Below, piece by piece: positions 26,385 through 36,726 of a DNA stretch of 64,000 bases. The DNA lies in contig NMRA01000685.1 of NCBI GenBank assembly GCA_002633005.1, forward strand, positions 142,430 to 206,429. The letters are read 5' to 3'. The position numbers and the translations under genes were made by a program. The notes beneath the pieces are model-generated. The model ran no database searches, was not told the origin of the DNA, and saw only the letters and a list, made by a program, of their open reading frames with translations. Every line of letters starts with the position of its first letter. Position 1 is the first letter of the stretch. The DNA is from Phoronis australis (Eukaryota > Phoronida > Phoronidae).

Positions 26385-26455
26385 CCGGGATCTGAGTCGG
26401 GAGACCAAGCGAAGTCACGTTCGAGCTCTCAACCACTGAGGCATACAGGGGCCCA
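26385..26455 (-). repeat. tRNA-like sequence (SINE head or tRNA pseudogene)
   Basis: On the minus strand GCCTCAGTGGTTGAGAGC matches a tRNA A-box region, but no clean B box follows at the right distance. It is therefore a degenerate tRNA-derived repeat rather than a functional tRNA. Confidence 0.35.
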
Positions 26456-26592
26456 TGTACACTTTTGCAGTTTTTCCTAACCAATGTTGTGCTAGACTTG
26501 TCTCAAAATCGTTTTCGTCATCATGCAGGTAGTCCTGATCGTAATCAGCACCGACTTCATCTTCGTCAACGTCATCACCATCACCATTAAAT
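26415..26592 (-). pseudogene. Orphan acidic exon-like ORF, weakly like an RNA pol III RPC7 tail
   Basis: After a TTTTTGACAG acceptor the minus strand is open for about 58 codons: FNGDGDDVDEDEV, then GADYDQDYLHDDENDFET, then a tail that runs into the tRNA-like repeat and stops. The acidic run with DY-x-x-D-Y and E-N-D-F spacing recalls the C-terminus of POLR3G/POLR3GL (RPC7), but no other exon of such a gene was seen nearby. It may be a fragment whose end was replaced by the SINE, or a chance acidic repeat of GATGAC-type codons. Confidence 0.25.
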
Positions 26593-27319
26593 CTGTCAAA
26601 AACTCACATACCGTAGAAAAACTGACTATTCGTTTAGACAACTTACAGTAATAAAATTGGTGTCAACTTGTTTCTTACTTGCACTAGAGGAAATTTTGAA
26701 CAGTAGTTTCGTTATTGCTTGAGAGCAGGATCATTAAGTTGGCTTGTCCTGGCATGTCATTATACGTGTCATTATACGTGTCGAGCTTAGTCTCAATATT
26801 AAGCATTGACATAAGGCTAGTTCTTTCAAGACCCAGAAAATCACTGAGAAAGGAGAAATTTGAGAGAAGTATTATAAAGGGAAGCGGTCTAAAGTATAAG
26901 TTCAGACAACTGAAAGGTGGTTTTATAGCAACTTTGTAAGATCAAATCTATTGTGTCATGATTTGCGTATGATTACAATCCCAAGACTGCGTAAGTCACA
27001 TAAATTAATTCTGCACGTCTATATTTTGTTTCTTTCTAAAGTTATGGGGTTACATAATTAATGCAGTTGTTTCCGTTGTCGGATTAGTGACACAATGACA
27101 TGCTCATTGCAGCGCCCTTAAGCCTATCCATTTAACGGTACTATTATTATGATGCGTCACGTGAAATGTTCAAGTTTGCTGTGAACGCATACCATGCAAT
27201 TTTATGAAAACAAACTGCTCAAGTTTGACTAGCACAGTATCAATATCCTTGTTATCTCACGCTAAATGATGATGTGGTGTTTTTGCCAATATCGAGATTG
27301 TTATCTTCAAGAAACACGA

Positions 27320-28141
27320 TGTCAAGCCATCTTGATGATTATTTTTATTTTAGTACAGCGACCACTAACGGCCACTGTGGCTGTCAATCAGTTGACTCCT
27401 CCCAGTGACCACATATGTTCCTGTAACCACGTGTTTCTTTGTACCAGGGCTTAATAAGCTAGTCCTATCTTGTTCTATGTATCCAACCTCGTCGTTCTTT
27501 TTCATATAATCACAAATTCCTACCAGAGTCATTTTACGACTACTTGTCTTCAAGACATTTTGGTGCCGAAACCCGTTTATAGGCTAAAGCTGAACCATGA
27601 CGGATAACGCCATCTAATTCCAATCTTCTAACGAAGGACCGCCGGCGGCGCAGAGCCCACAGAGGCATCGTAACAATGTTGGTTGCTGAATCAACTGAAG
27701 ATCCGCCATCCACTCAAACTATGGACGATCTTCAAACTAATATAGAACTGATCGACTCGAAACTTGATCTGATCAACGCCCTGGACAATCGGACATCAGA
27801 TCTCACTCAAGAAGACGACATAGAAATCGCCATCACTGAGGCCGATTCCTTCAACACAGCCCTTTACCGCCAGCGAGCGACACTTGTGTGTTTTCTCCAA
27901 AAACACTCTGTATCCACCGCTGCACCCTCTGAATCTGGATCGCACGCCGACCTATCATCATCGTCATCCGGAGTTAGCAAGCAACACACTCATCTGCCTA
28001 AACTCAATGGTGACAGTCTTACGTGGACAACATTCAACGACGCTTTCCACTCAGCCATTCACTCCGATTCCAACCTCGTCGTTCGTTTTCCTATAATCAC
28101 ACATACCCACCAGGGACATTTATCTACTTGTTTTCAAGACA
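27320..28141 (+). mobile_element. Collapsed BEL/Pao LTR retroelement
   Basis: A putative 5' LTR begins TGTCAAGCC at 27320 and ends CAAGACA at 27557. TTT and a primer-binding-like TGGTGCCGAAACCCG (27561-27575) follow, then a Gag ORF from ATG 27676. The sequence from about 28072 to 28141 repeats the LTR end (ATAATCACA, CAAGACA), so most of gag, all of pol and most of the 3' LTR are deleted. Flanks CACGA (left) and CACGG (right) could be a 5-bp target duplication. The upstream LTR boundary is inferred. Confidence 0.6.
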
Positions 28142-28173
28142 CACGGCACAGCTCTATTTTAACGTCTCACTAG
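27676..28173 (+). pseudogene. Truncated BEL/Pao Gag N-terminus fused to LTR sequence
   Basis: The 165-codon frame starts with an Asp/Glu/Ser/Thr-rich segment and reaches LPKLNGDSLTWTTFNDAFHS followed by AIHSDSNL at about residues 107-135. That resembles the start of the DUF1759-type Gag domain of BEL/Pao elements (a Gly-Asp-x-x-x-W-x-x-F-x-x-x-F pattern). After SNL the frame enters LTR-like sequence and the remaining ~30 residues are non-native. No protease, RT or integrase is present. The joint lies in a CCTCGTCGTTC motif also present in the 5' LTR, so microhomology-mediated deletion is likely. Confidence 0.6.
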
Positions 28174-28326
28174 TAGTCAAATAGTTGATTAAAATCACCA
28201 TAAATACAAGGGGCTATCACTACTAAATTGTAACGCAAGAATTTAGTGTTACACTTGTGGCTATAGTATAAAAAATCCTAGACCACTGATTGAATGAGTC
28301 AATTAAAGCCCGATCCAAAAAAAAAA

Positions 28327-29211
28327 CTACAACTGGTTACTAAGAATGTGTTTCAGAGTTGACCAAGAAAAAGAAGGAAAGTATAGTTCAATAAACGTGC
28401 TCAGTTCAGCTGCGCAATTCACTGAACGTTTTTTGTAGGCTGTTTCTCCACTCTTAGCTTCATACAATATCACTCCGTCGCTGGTTTCTTTAAATGCGCA
28501 AGACAATCCCGGAGGACTAATGACTGCTCTCACAAACTGATGGAAATGATGACCACTGCTATGCGAGTAGATTGTCTCATTAAGCAGTGCAGCTAACTTA
28601 TCATGTGAAAACGCATCTAGATTGAAACTATAAACGTCAACCCACTGAGCCTCCTCGAAACCTGAAAAAAATGGATCGGTCTTCCTTATGAGCTGGCGAC
28701 GAACATAATGATCACCCACTTTGGCATATTTGCATATCGTACAATTATGCTGATAAGATGGAGATTCCACTTCAAAATCCAATGGGAATGCATCAAAAGA
28801 TGGCTGTCCAAATCCCACATCTACCAAAAACGTGTCCCCCTCTTCCTGTAGATCCTTAACAATAACAATAACATGAGCCGGATACTTGTCCTTCATCACC
28901 TGTGCCACACCGCAATAGGAGTGGAAACCCAAACCTGCCAGCAGCGCACACATGAATGTATTCAGCTCGTAACACAAACCACCTTGTCGGCTCATAACTT
29001 TCTCTTTGACAGTGTCCCATCTTGGAATACACCTCTGATCCTCGGGAATCATTAGTAGATTGAAGTTGGTAAACGGGATGTGGTGACTAAATGCTGTAAT
29101 TATCTGTTTCAAATAGGCAGCCTTGTCCAGTTTCCCCGCGCAATCCTCAAAACTAACACCAGTAACCTTTAGGAAATGTCCGACTTCCTCTGGAGACAGC
29201 TGCATAGCCAT
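28327..29211 (-). CDS. Arylamine N-acetyltransferase, intact single-exon gene
   Basis: A 294-residue cytosolic enzyme that transfers acetyl from acetyl-CoA to arylamine and hydrazine nitrogens. The catalytic triad is visible: Cys80 in RQGGLCYELN, His113 in PAHVIVIV and Asp131 in FLVDVGFGQPSFDAFPL. Length matches animal and bacterial NATs (about 280-295). The start ATG opens MAMQLSPEEVGHFLK, in line with the family's N-terminal helix; an alternative ATG two codons later is possible. The frame is uninterrupted with no intron, as in the single-coding-exon vertebrate NAT genes. A frameshifted relative lies 0.7 kb upstream (29850-30660), implying tandem duplication. The numbered paralogue cannot be assigned, so no symbol is given. 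Confidence 0.95.
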   Translation of the reverse strand: MAMQLSPEEVGHFLKVTGVSFEDCAGKLDKAAYLKQIITAFSHHIPFTNFNLLMIPEDQRCIPRWDTVKEKVMSRQGGLCYELNTFMCALLAGLGFHSYCGVAQVMKDKYPAHVIVIVKDLQEEGDTFLVDVGFGQPSFDAFPLDFEVESPSYQHNCTICKYAKVGDHYVRRQLIRKTDPFFSGFEEAQWVDVYSFNLDAFSHDKLAALLNETIYSHSSGHHFHQFVRAVISPPGLSCAFKETSDGVILYEAKSGETAYKKRSVNCAAELSTFIELYFPSFSWSTLKHILSNQL

Positions 29212-29475
29212 TACATTGAAGTTGTTGTGTGAGCAAGTGCACTCATTTATCGGTAAGCTGAATACTATTTGACCCCGGGCAGGCCTTTCGCAACAACACG
29301 ATATATGAATAGGTTTACGGCTGAACGTGATAACATTTCACGACATACAGTACCAGACAAAAGTAATCGAACAAAATAATGTTTACCCACTACCACATGA
29401 AAATGTCTGGTAATAACTTTTATGATCGACATATGTCCCGAATGATTTATAAATAGTTCGTGCGTCGCAAGCTTG

Positions 29476-29657
29476 TTACCAGAGATGAAACCAAGACCGG
29501 GGTAGGCGATATAAGGTCATTTATTATGACTAATACAATTACAAGTAAGGTCATATATATGACTAAAATGAGTAAGGTCAGTTAAATGACTAATATAATT
29601 ACAAGTATTAGGTAGTGACTAAACATAAGTAAAGTAAAAAATACTAATCTCTGGTAA
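29476..29657. mobile_element. Small TIR element with internal ~33-bp repeats
   Basis: TTACCAGAGAT (29476-29486) and ATCTCTGGTAA (29647-29657) form perfect 11-bp inverted ends. Inside, AAGGTCATTTATTATGACTA and two diverged copies repeat, each containing GGTCA...TGAC half-sites. AT-rich and non-coding. It sits between the functional NAT and its pseudogene. Confidence 0.5.
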
Positions 29658-29849
29658 GATGGGCAAATGAAAAGCGCCACAAGAGCCATTGGGAAGACTA
29701 ATCTGACGATGAATTCGGGTTCCTCCAAGCCGCCACAACAGAAAATTCCAGTACATTTTGCTTGTACAGAACAATTCTTTACGGTTACAAAGTGAGTTAA
29801 TTTGTAACTACATCATGAACTGGCAAAATCTGTTCTTAAAAATGAAGAA

Positions 29850-30660
29850 CGAAGTGTCGCTCTTTGTCAAAAACACTTTTCAGAATTAACCAAGAAAACG
29901 AAGGAAAACATTGCTCAACAAATGCCATAACTTCAGCTGCAGACTTTACTGTGCGTCTTTTGTAGTCTCTTTCAGAGTGACTGGCCTCATACACAAATTT
30001 TACGCTGTTTCTTTAAATGCACACGACATTCCAGGGAGACTAATCGGACTGCTCTTAAATGATGGAAAGAATGGGTGCTACTGTGAAAGGTAGACGGACT
30101 CATTGAGAGATATGCAGTTACTCAGTGATCAGGTGAACACATCCAAACTGAAACTGTAGACATCTACCCACTGAGAATACGTAAAAGATGGAAAGAATGG
30201 CTCATTCTTTATTGAGAACTGCTGGCAAAAGTAGCGACCCCATTTGTATATTTGCACATTACACAGTTATGCTGGTAAATCGGAGATCGACTTCATTCCA
30301 AAAGAAATACGTCAAAAGCAGGCACACTGAATCCTGCGTCAACCAAAAAAGTATCGGACTCTTTTTGCAGATTGGTAACAATGACAAAAACATGTGATGG
30401 AGGACCAACCTTCCTCACTTGCGCCACACTGCAATATGCCTGGAAACTCAAGCCTGACAACAGGGCACAAACAAACATGTTCAACTCCACCGTAGCACAG
30501 TCCACCTTGCCGATTCATTACCTTCTCTTTGTCTTCGTCCCAGCATGGCACACACCTCTCCTTATTTACAACCAACAACAGATTCAAGTTGGTAACTGGA
30601 ATCTGCTGACCGATGACCTTCAAGAAATGCAAAATTTCATCTTGTCAGTGAGAGCTGGAC
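29850..30660 (-). pseudogene. Arylamine N-acetyltransferase pseudogene
   Basis: Broken tandem copy of the 28327-29211 gene on the same strand. Recognisable pieces on the minus strand include NRQGGLCY around the catalytic Cys codon, ELNMFVCALLSGLSFQAYC, SHVFVIV around the His, FLVDAGFSVPAFDVF around the Asp and, near the 3' end, SCAFKET and FPSFSW. Reading frame is lost just after the Cys and at several later points, and the GQPSF glycine-glutamine is changed. The order matches the intact gene over about 0.8 kb. The N-terminal ~40 residues are poorly preserved. The three catalytic codons survive on separate frame pieces, suggesting fairly recent inactivation. Confidence 0.85.
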
Positions 30661-32911
30661 ATCCATAATACGGAATCATGATGTCGGATGCCTCGAAAAC
30701 ACTAGTTGAAAAATGACCTAGTTTCACTGCACACACATTCTAGTGTTAAATAGGGTGATACCTCACCAGTTGACCTTTTAAAAGGCTTCTAACACAGTGT
30801 GAGTGCCCATAGTTTCTCTAAACCCTGTCTGACGTTAGTTACGACAATGAACTTACAGGACTTGGAATTTTCCTCTTTTTAGGGGATCTCCTCTTTTTGG
30901 TTTCGATTTCCTCTTATTTTATCTCCAGTTTCCTCTTTTTCGTCTCTTTATTATCATTATTTTGACTTTATTCATACAAAAAACGTTTATCTCATTTACA
31001 TTTTACATCACACAAGACTAAATTTATTTATAGAAACTAAACTTTCCTCTTTTTGTCATTGGTCATTCCAAGCCATGCTGAAAAATAATAAAGCTTTTAA
31101 TTGGTGATACTTATCTTTTATGAAAAAAATCACTTGTTTACCTGGGTCATATTTAGTTTAACGTCAACGGTTAGTGAGGTTTTACCATAAACAGGTTCTA
31201 GTTGAAGGATTGTAAAGCATCTGAGTGTGTGACTACCAAACTTTACTTTTAAAACGTCTAATAAATTGACCAAGTGGGTCTTGTTTTGAATAAACTCTCA
31301 ACATTAGGGCATTGTGATCGGTTGATGTTTGAGTCAAGTTTAGTGCAGACGGCAAAGCCAGAAATTATCTGACATACAACTTGGAAGAGTATTCCATTAA
31401 CACATCTAAGAATCAGATCTAATGGCTGAGAAACTTCGTGACTGACTTTGGCGAATCATTTGTCAGCTGACAAGTTGTCTGACGGCCATTTCCATTCCGT
31501 TTGTCGCGTACTGTCGCATGACATGCAAATTCCTCCAAACGTCAACCAATATATACCAAAACACGACGATTTCTGCGGCAAGAGGGATCTTATTTAGTTA
31601 ATGGAACTGAAGATTAGGTTGTTAGATTGCAGAGAAATATCGGCGGATATCTGACAAGTGATTATTTAATTCAATGAAAAAAGACAGGCGCACCAACGTG
31701 CGATTTTGCGCCTTAGTGCAAGATGGGCATCACGGAGACTTGCCTCGTAGACCATTTTGCGAGTTCGTCATCAGCCCGAAATTTCTTGCATTCATTTGGT
31801 TATGTGTTTCAAGTGAAGGATAAACGTACATGTAAACCAAATCGGTTATTCTGCAGGCGTTCTAAAGTGGGCCGTTGGGGGAAGTGTCGCCGCATAACGC
31901 CTCGTATTTTATTTACAGACACGCTCGAGAAGTTAGTTAGCGATAGAAACACAAGTTTGCCTACATTTTTTCAAATAAAACGTTATTTGTGGTAGTTGCA
32001 TGGCCTACTATGAACCAAAATACAGCACCGGGTGCTGACGAACACACAAGATTCGGTTGATGAAAGAATTAGTCAGCAGTGTATGTGGAAACATCAACAT
32101 GTTTCGGATGCCCACGCCTTTTTATCAACAGTGCATTTGCTGTGAAGTTAACCCACGTTTTTATGTATATGTCATTTGGAAACCGAGAGTGGTCTTCAAA
32201 GATTTGTTCTGTGCCTTTTTAATGATAGATTTCTTTAGTTTGGGATTGCGAATTTTTGTGACGAAAACGTGAACAGCACAGAAGGTGATTACTTTATAAC
32301 TTATGTATGTTTGAAGCAGCTGTTAACGAAAACCACGCAAAGCCAAAGCACTAGAGTAGGCTACATGGCACTGCATTGTTTCCAAGTGGTATCAGAAAGC
32401 ATAGAGAAGGTATTTACGTGCAAGTATTGCCGGAGTTTCGAGAGTAAATTCATTATTACATCGTAAGTCGTTTCCAAGTGTCGTCTCTAGACTTGTCAAT
32501 GGGGGCCGGGCACTGCATGGTTGGGATTTTGTCTTAGTGACAGTCTTCATTCTGACATGATTCAAACTACTGAGGAACAAGTATCGCGTAAAATTCCGTG
32601 GTCTTGCGTAATCTCTATTTTCTCACGCTACTGTAACTTGTGACACACCTTTAATTGCGTCATAAGCTATTTCTCAGTGCAAACCCGTACTTGGTACCCG
32701 TACTTCACACCCGGATACTACAATTAGTCTTCGCTCCACCACCGGGGAAGTTTGAAAAATCGGATCCAACTGCACTGCCGACTCGGCTGTTTCCATAACA
32801 CAGACGGCCTATAAATGACACAATAAGACCTAAAACGTATTTTCAATATTATCCCACGCGCGTTGAATCTGTCGAGGGAATACGGCCATGGCCGTATTCA
32901 CCTCCCGCACT
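30661..32911. other. Gene-poor interval with pyrimidine-rich repeat
   Basis: No supported gene. TTTCCTCTTTTT or close variants recur about five times between 30866 and 31056. Short ORFs (for example 31723-31995, 90 codons, ATG start) show no recognisable domain. Confidence 0.5.
32878..32899. repeat. Perfect 22-bp palindrome
   Basis: GAATACGGCCA is followed directly by its reverse complement TGGCCGTATTC. It ends 12 bp before the left end of the 32912-33492 element. Confidence 0.7.
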
Positions 32912-33492
32912 CTCGCTGGTTCCCTGCGTGCCGCTAGGTGGGGCGGTAGCCGCGCCAGCACGCAGGTATCACTTAAATTTCCTCTGTAAATTTTTTTACA
33001 CCGGCGTTTCTGATTGGCTAGTCGATTCGTCAACAGGCAGCGCTTTGCGCAAACAAAATGGCATGGCTGATGGACTGAAGTGTAAATGTGGTCTGTTGTA
33101 CAGACAAACCGGTGCTTAAAATTATGTTCAGGAAATGTGAAGCCTAGAAATTGTGATTGAGCCTTTTCGGAATGCATCTTTCTACTGTCGATGACTTTTG
33201 TTTACGATAGTGTCTTTATACAGTATGAATAACACACCGTAATATGTGTTTATTGTGCATGTATGTGCTTCAAGCACGCGGCTATTAAACATCACTGCAC
33301 AAACGAAATAGTTGCTGCGACGCCACTTGCATGACAAGGCTAAAATCATTCACAGTCTGCCATTTTTTCCACGGTGTTGTAAAGCTAACCAATGACTGCC
33401 AAGATTACATCGACCAATCATAAATGCTAAAGCGCGTGCCATTGCGTGATACCTGCGTGCTGGCTGGGCTAAGCACGCAGGGAACCAGCGAG
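32912..33492. mobile_element. 581-bp non-autonomous TIR transposon with target duplication
   Basis: Perfect 20-bp ends, CTCGCTGGTTCCCTGCGTGC on the left and its complement on the right, continue after a short unpaired stretch into GCCAGCACGCAGGTATCAC and its complement. Both ends are flanked by GCACT (32907-32911 and 33493-33497), a 5-bp target-site duplication. Each terminus also contains an internal GCGTGC...GCACGC hairpin. The interior has no transposase. Confidence 0.88.
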
Positions 33493-34030
33493 GCACTACG
33501 CCAAGCGACCTCTGACATGGAAAGTTAAAAAATTAGGTCAATGTCGACTCGACGTCTTCAGCCGGTTCGATGATCAAACTTTCCGAATATAGTTTAAAGT
33601 AATACAGTTGCAACAGTGTAACTAACACTCGACATGCAACAAGGGCCTCAACGTAAAATCTGGAACAAAACTGTTTATTACAAGACACTTTCTCTCAGTT
33701 TTCAGTTGCTGAATACTATATCGTCTGCAACTCAGGCGCCGAATCCTTGGAAATTAAAATATCAATAATTGTTGTTTTTTTAACTATTTCTAGGAGATGT
33801 TACAAGTTCACTGCTCAGTTGCCGTTTTTTCATCTTTGCTACCTCTTTTCAAGAAATAAATCGTTACTTTTAAAACTGTTTCTTTTTCAAGAGAAAGAGT
33901 TGCAACCTAACGCGCATGCAAGTACATATATATAAGATGTGATCCGCCATTTGAACAGTTTTGTGAAGTATTTGAAAAATCTGCCGAAGAATGTAAGAAA
34001 CTTAAAAATTCGAAGCGCATGGGATAAATA

Positions 34031-34106
34031 CAAAACGTACCTCGATTGGCGTACATGAAGTAATATTCCACTTGACCTTCATGTACGCCACTCTCGGTAC
34101 GTTTTG
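34031..34106. repeat. Hairpin, 30-bp arms (27/30 paired), 16-bp loop
   Basis: CAAAACGTACC...GGCGTACATGAAG (34031-34060) pairs with CTTCATGTACGCC...GGTACGTTTTG (34077-34106). The complementary arm of the 16.5-kb dispersed repeat lies 25 bp further on, so this may be the end of one transposon. Confidence 0.75.
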
Positions 34107-35644
34107 TTTATTTATTGTTGAGTAGATCCATTTTCACGAAAGACGTCGCTCTAGTCGGTTGACACGCAGTGTTGGCTTACGTAGTAAACGGTGTAGATCA
34201 TAATGATAGAAACGGTAGTTGAGTTTTGCTGACCCGAGATAAAAAAAAGCAATCCGATGTGTTTCTGTGATTTTATTAGAAATCCCTGATTCCGGACGGT
34301 GGCTTCCAGCCATGCCTTCGGTGGAATAAACAGAAATCGATATCCTTGACCTTACACCAGTAATTTAACAGTGGCCCGAATGAAGTCTGGATTGCTATAA
34401 CCGGACGACTCACCGCCGCGAACGTGACTTATTCAGCAACTGAAGTTACGTTTGAACATAAAACTGGTAGAGTTCTATGGTTTGAAATTTCCGAGTTTTT
34501 ATAGGCAGCGAAAAGGTTCAAAATAGACAACACAAAGTATTCTGAATTCAGTGGTTTTTAATTTCCCCTGGCAAGGTCGTAGTCATAAAATAAAGCGCAC
34601 CCGAGCTGTTCGTGATAACAACGAAGGAGGGATCAAAATTTATCATTTATCTTTTGTAAAGCTTTATAGATTAACATGTTAGCAAAGTTTATAGACACGG
34701 GTCAATCTAACCCCTCCCACTTGATACATTTAATGAATTATGCTGATTTTCTTAACACATTTATGGCTGAACAGTGACCTGGTGGCCAAGAAAAGTTGTT
34801 TTTTTTTACCCAGAGGCATGGCATTTATTAAGAACTTGTTTTATATAGAGGGCAATATTTTGAGTTGCAGAGTTGTCAGAAATGGTTTAGATACCAAAAC
34901 TAAATTTAATATGGAATTTAACAGTCCTGTTACAGTGTTTGTTAAAGACCAATAGAAATGTGTTATTGTTAGAGTTGTGAACTTTTATGGTTATTGTCCT
35001 GTGATGCCAACTAACAAAAACGAAGCGGGAATAGTATCTTTAAAATGAAATTGAGAAGTGATGTGAGAAGGTGTCGACTTATTTGTGCCCAATTTAATAG
35101 TTTTTCCGAAGTCTCAAAGCAGAGTCAAAATGGTCCAAAGAATTTAATTTGACCACGAATACTTGTTCTTGGGTCATAAGAGGCCAGGGGAGAAAATGGG
35201 TAGCTGATGACAGGGCGAGTTTGCCTGTTGAATTGAAACCTTTCCATGGTCCTGTGATGTCTAATGATCGTGGTATGGGGTGAATATCCCTTGTAGAAGC
35301 TGATGAAAACTAATGCAGAACTGAGGTCGGGTTTGCGTTTTGCCCCAGTGTTTCCTATCCTATCATACTTTTTGAAAACTGGATATCCCAATCTCTCTAT
35401 ACTCTCATTAGCTTTCAAAATCTAAATTCTCCATTTGTTCGGTATACACATCAAAGTAGTCCCGCTATTTGTAATTATATGTAGTTTTACATTCGGCTAC
35501 TATAATCATATGGAGGTGGCCTGGTACACGCTGTACCAGACGTTAGCAGGCCTTTGAACTGATCACTTGGAATCACCTTGTGCTTTATTAGTACATAGTT
35601 AAACCAAGCTGAGGAGATAGAGACCTGACTCAAGGGTTTAGCAG

Positions 35645-35722
35645 TGTGTCCCACAGGGACTCGAACGTACGATTCGAGTACAGGATGCGAATACTTATCC
35701 CACTAAGCTAAACTGCCTCCAC
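35645..35722 (-). repeat. tRNA-like sequence (SINE head or tRNA pseudogene)
   Basis: On the minus strand TTTAGCTTAGTGGGATAAG fits an A box and CGTTCGAGTCCCTGTGGG fits a B box plus T-arm, about 30 nt apart. Acceptor-stem pairing is poor. A tRNA-derived SINE or pseudogene is more likely than a working tRNA. Confidence 0.45.
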
Positions 35723-35899
35723 TAAGTGGCGGTGTAATTTTAAAAACTGTTTTAGTGCAATTTGGCCCTACTTTTCTCGTGTCCTCATCTATAATGCCAC
35801 TATATACAAGAACTTAGCATTTCGACATTTGTAATTTTTCACCAAGTTTATTTGCAAAACAAAAGTTCTCTGACAAGGTACTTTTGAAGAAAATTTCGG

Positions 35900-35985
35900 T
35901 GACTCCGAAGGGTTTTGAACCCAGGTTCCACGTACGACAACAAAGCGTCTAAATCATTCAACCAAAAGACGATTGCCACTTGGCA
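35900..35985 (-). repeat. Second tRNA-like sequence
   Basis: On the minus strand TTTGGTTGAATGATTTAGAC resembles an A box and CCTGGGTTCAAAACCC a B box and T stem. Same orientation as the copy at 35645 and only about 180 bp away. No acceptor-stem complementarity was found. Confidence 0.4.
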
Positions 35986-36726
35986 AGCGGCTTAGAGAGG
36001 CTTTATCTGACTGTACGTGTCATCACAACCGAAAGTTACGCTTCACAATACTACTCACGAAATCCATTCTTAAACGCCTACAGCTCAAGGCCATCGAGTA
36101 CACTAAGGTCTTTTCAAATTTGTTGTTACGAAACTTTCCTTAATAAGAATTTCAAAACCTTTCTTCCGACCATAGACCCTACTTAAGGTTTTTACAAAAA
36201 GTTATAAAAATCGGTCGTTTAAAAGGAAAATCAACCGTTTTTATAGTTACCTTTGCAGTAAACCCCTTGCCGGGTTACCTTGATTCGATATTTGGCCTTG
36301 TGAATTACAAATGGCGCCACCAGAACCCGCGACTTTCAGCCTTTACTCACAACCCCTCAATTACTCCAGAATTAGAAAATTTCTCTGACTGAGTGAACTC
36401 TCAACCTTTGAAACTATCAAAACATACTCAACCAAAAAATATTCGAGTAGTACTTGCGTGTCCGGCTTTCGCAACTGTAGGTAGGGTCGAGACAAGAGGG
36501 TTAATGAAACACACTTGGCTTTGGAGAACAGAACGGATTTTTGGGATAATTCATGGATGGGAACTCTGTTTGAAATTATTAACTTTGACCACAGGTATGC
36601 AAGAACGACAACAAAATCGGTAGTATTTTTTCTATTTTTTTACAAATCACCAGTTCATCGTTGCCTGTCACGCATTCGCTGAAATTGACTTTATCACTTC
36701 ATTACGCTCCTCTGCTTGTCGAGGTT

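Larger units (their letters stand above)
33498..36726. other. Gene-poor interval between MITE and receptor gene
   Basis: Contains the 34031-34106 hairpin, the 34.13-34.16 kb dispersed repeat arm and two tRNA-like sequences. ORFs at 34740-34955, 35125-35418 and 36393-36623 have no recognisable domains or splice context. Confidence 0.5.

Noticed and set aside
31723-31995. 90-codon ATG ORF
   Set aside because: No recognisable domain, no neighbouring exon, and basic composition typical of chance frames.
35125-35418. 97-codon minus-strand ORF
   Set aside because: No ATG at its start, no family recognised and no splice context.
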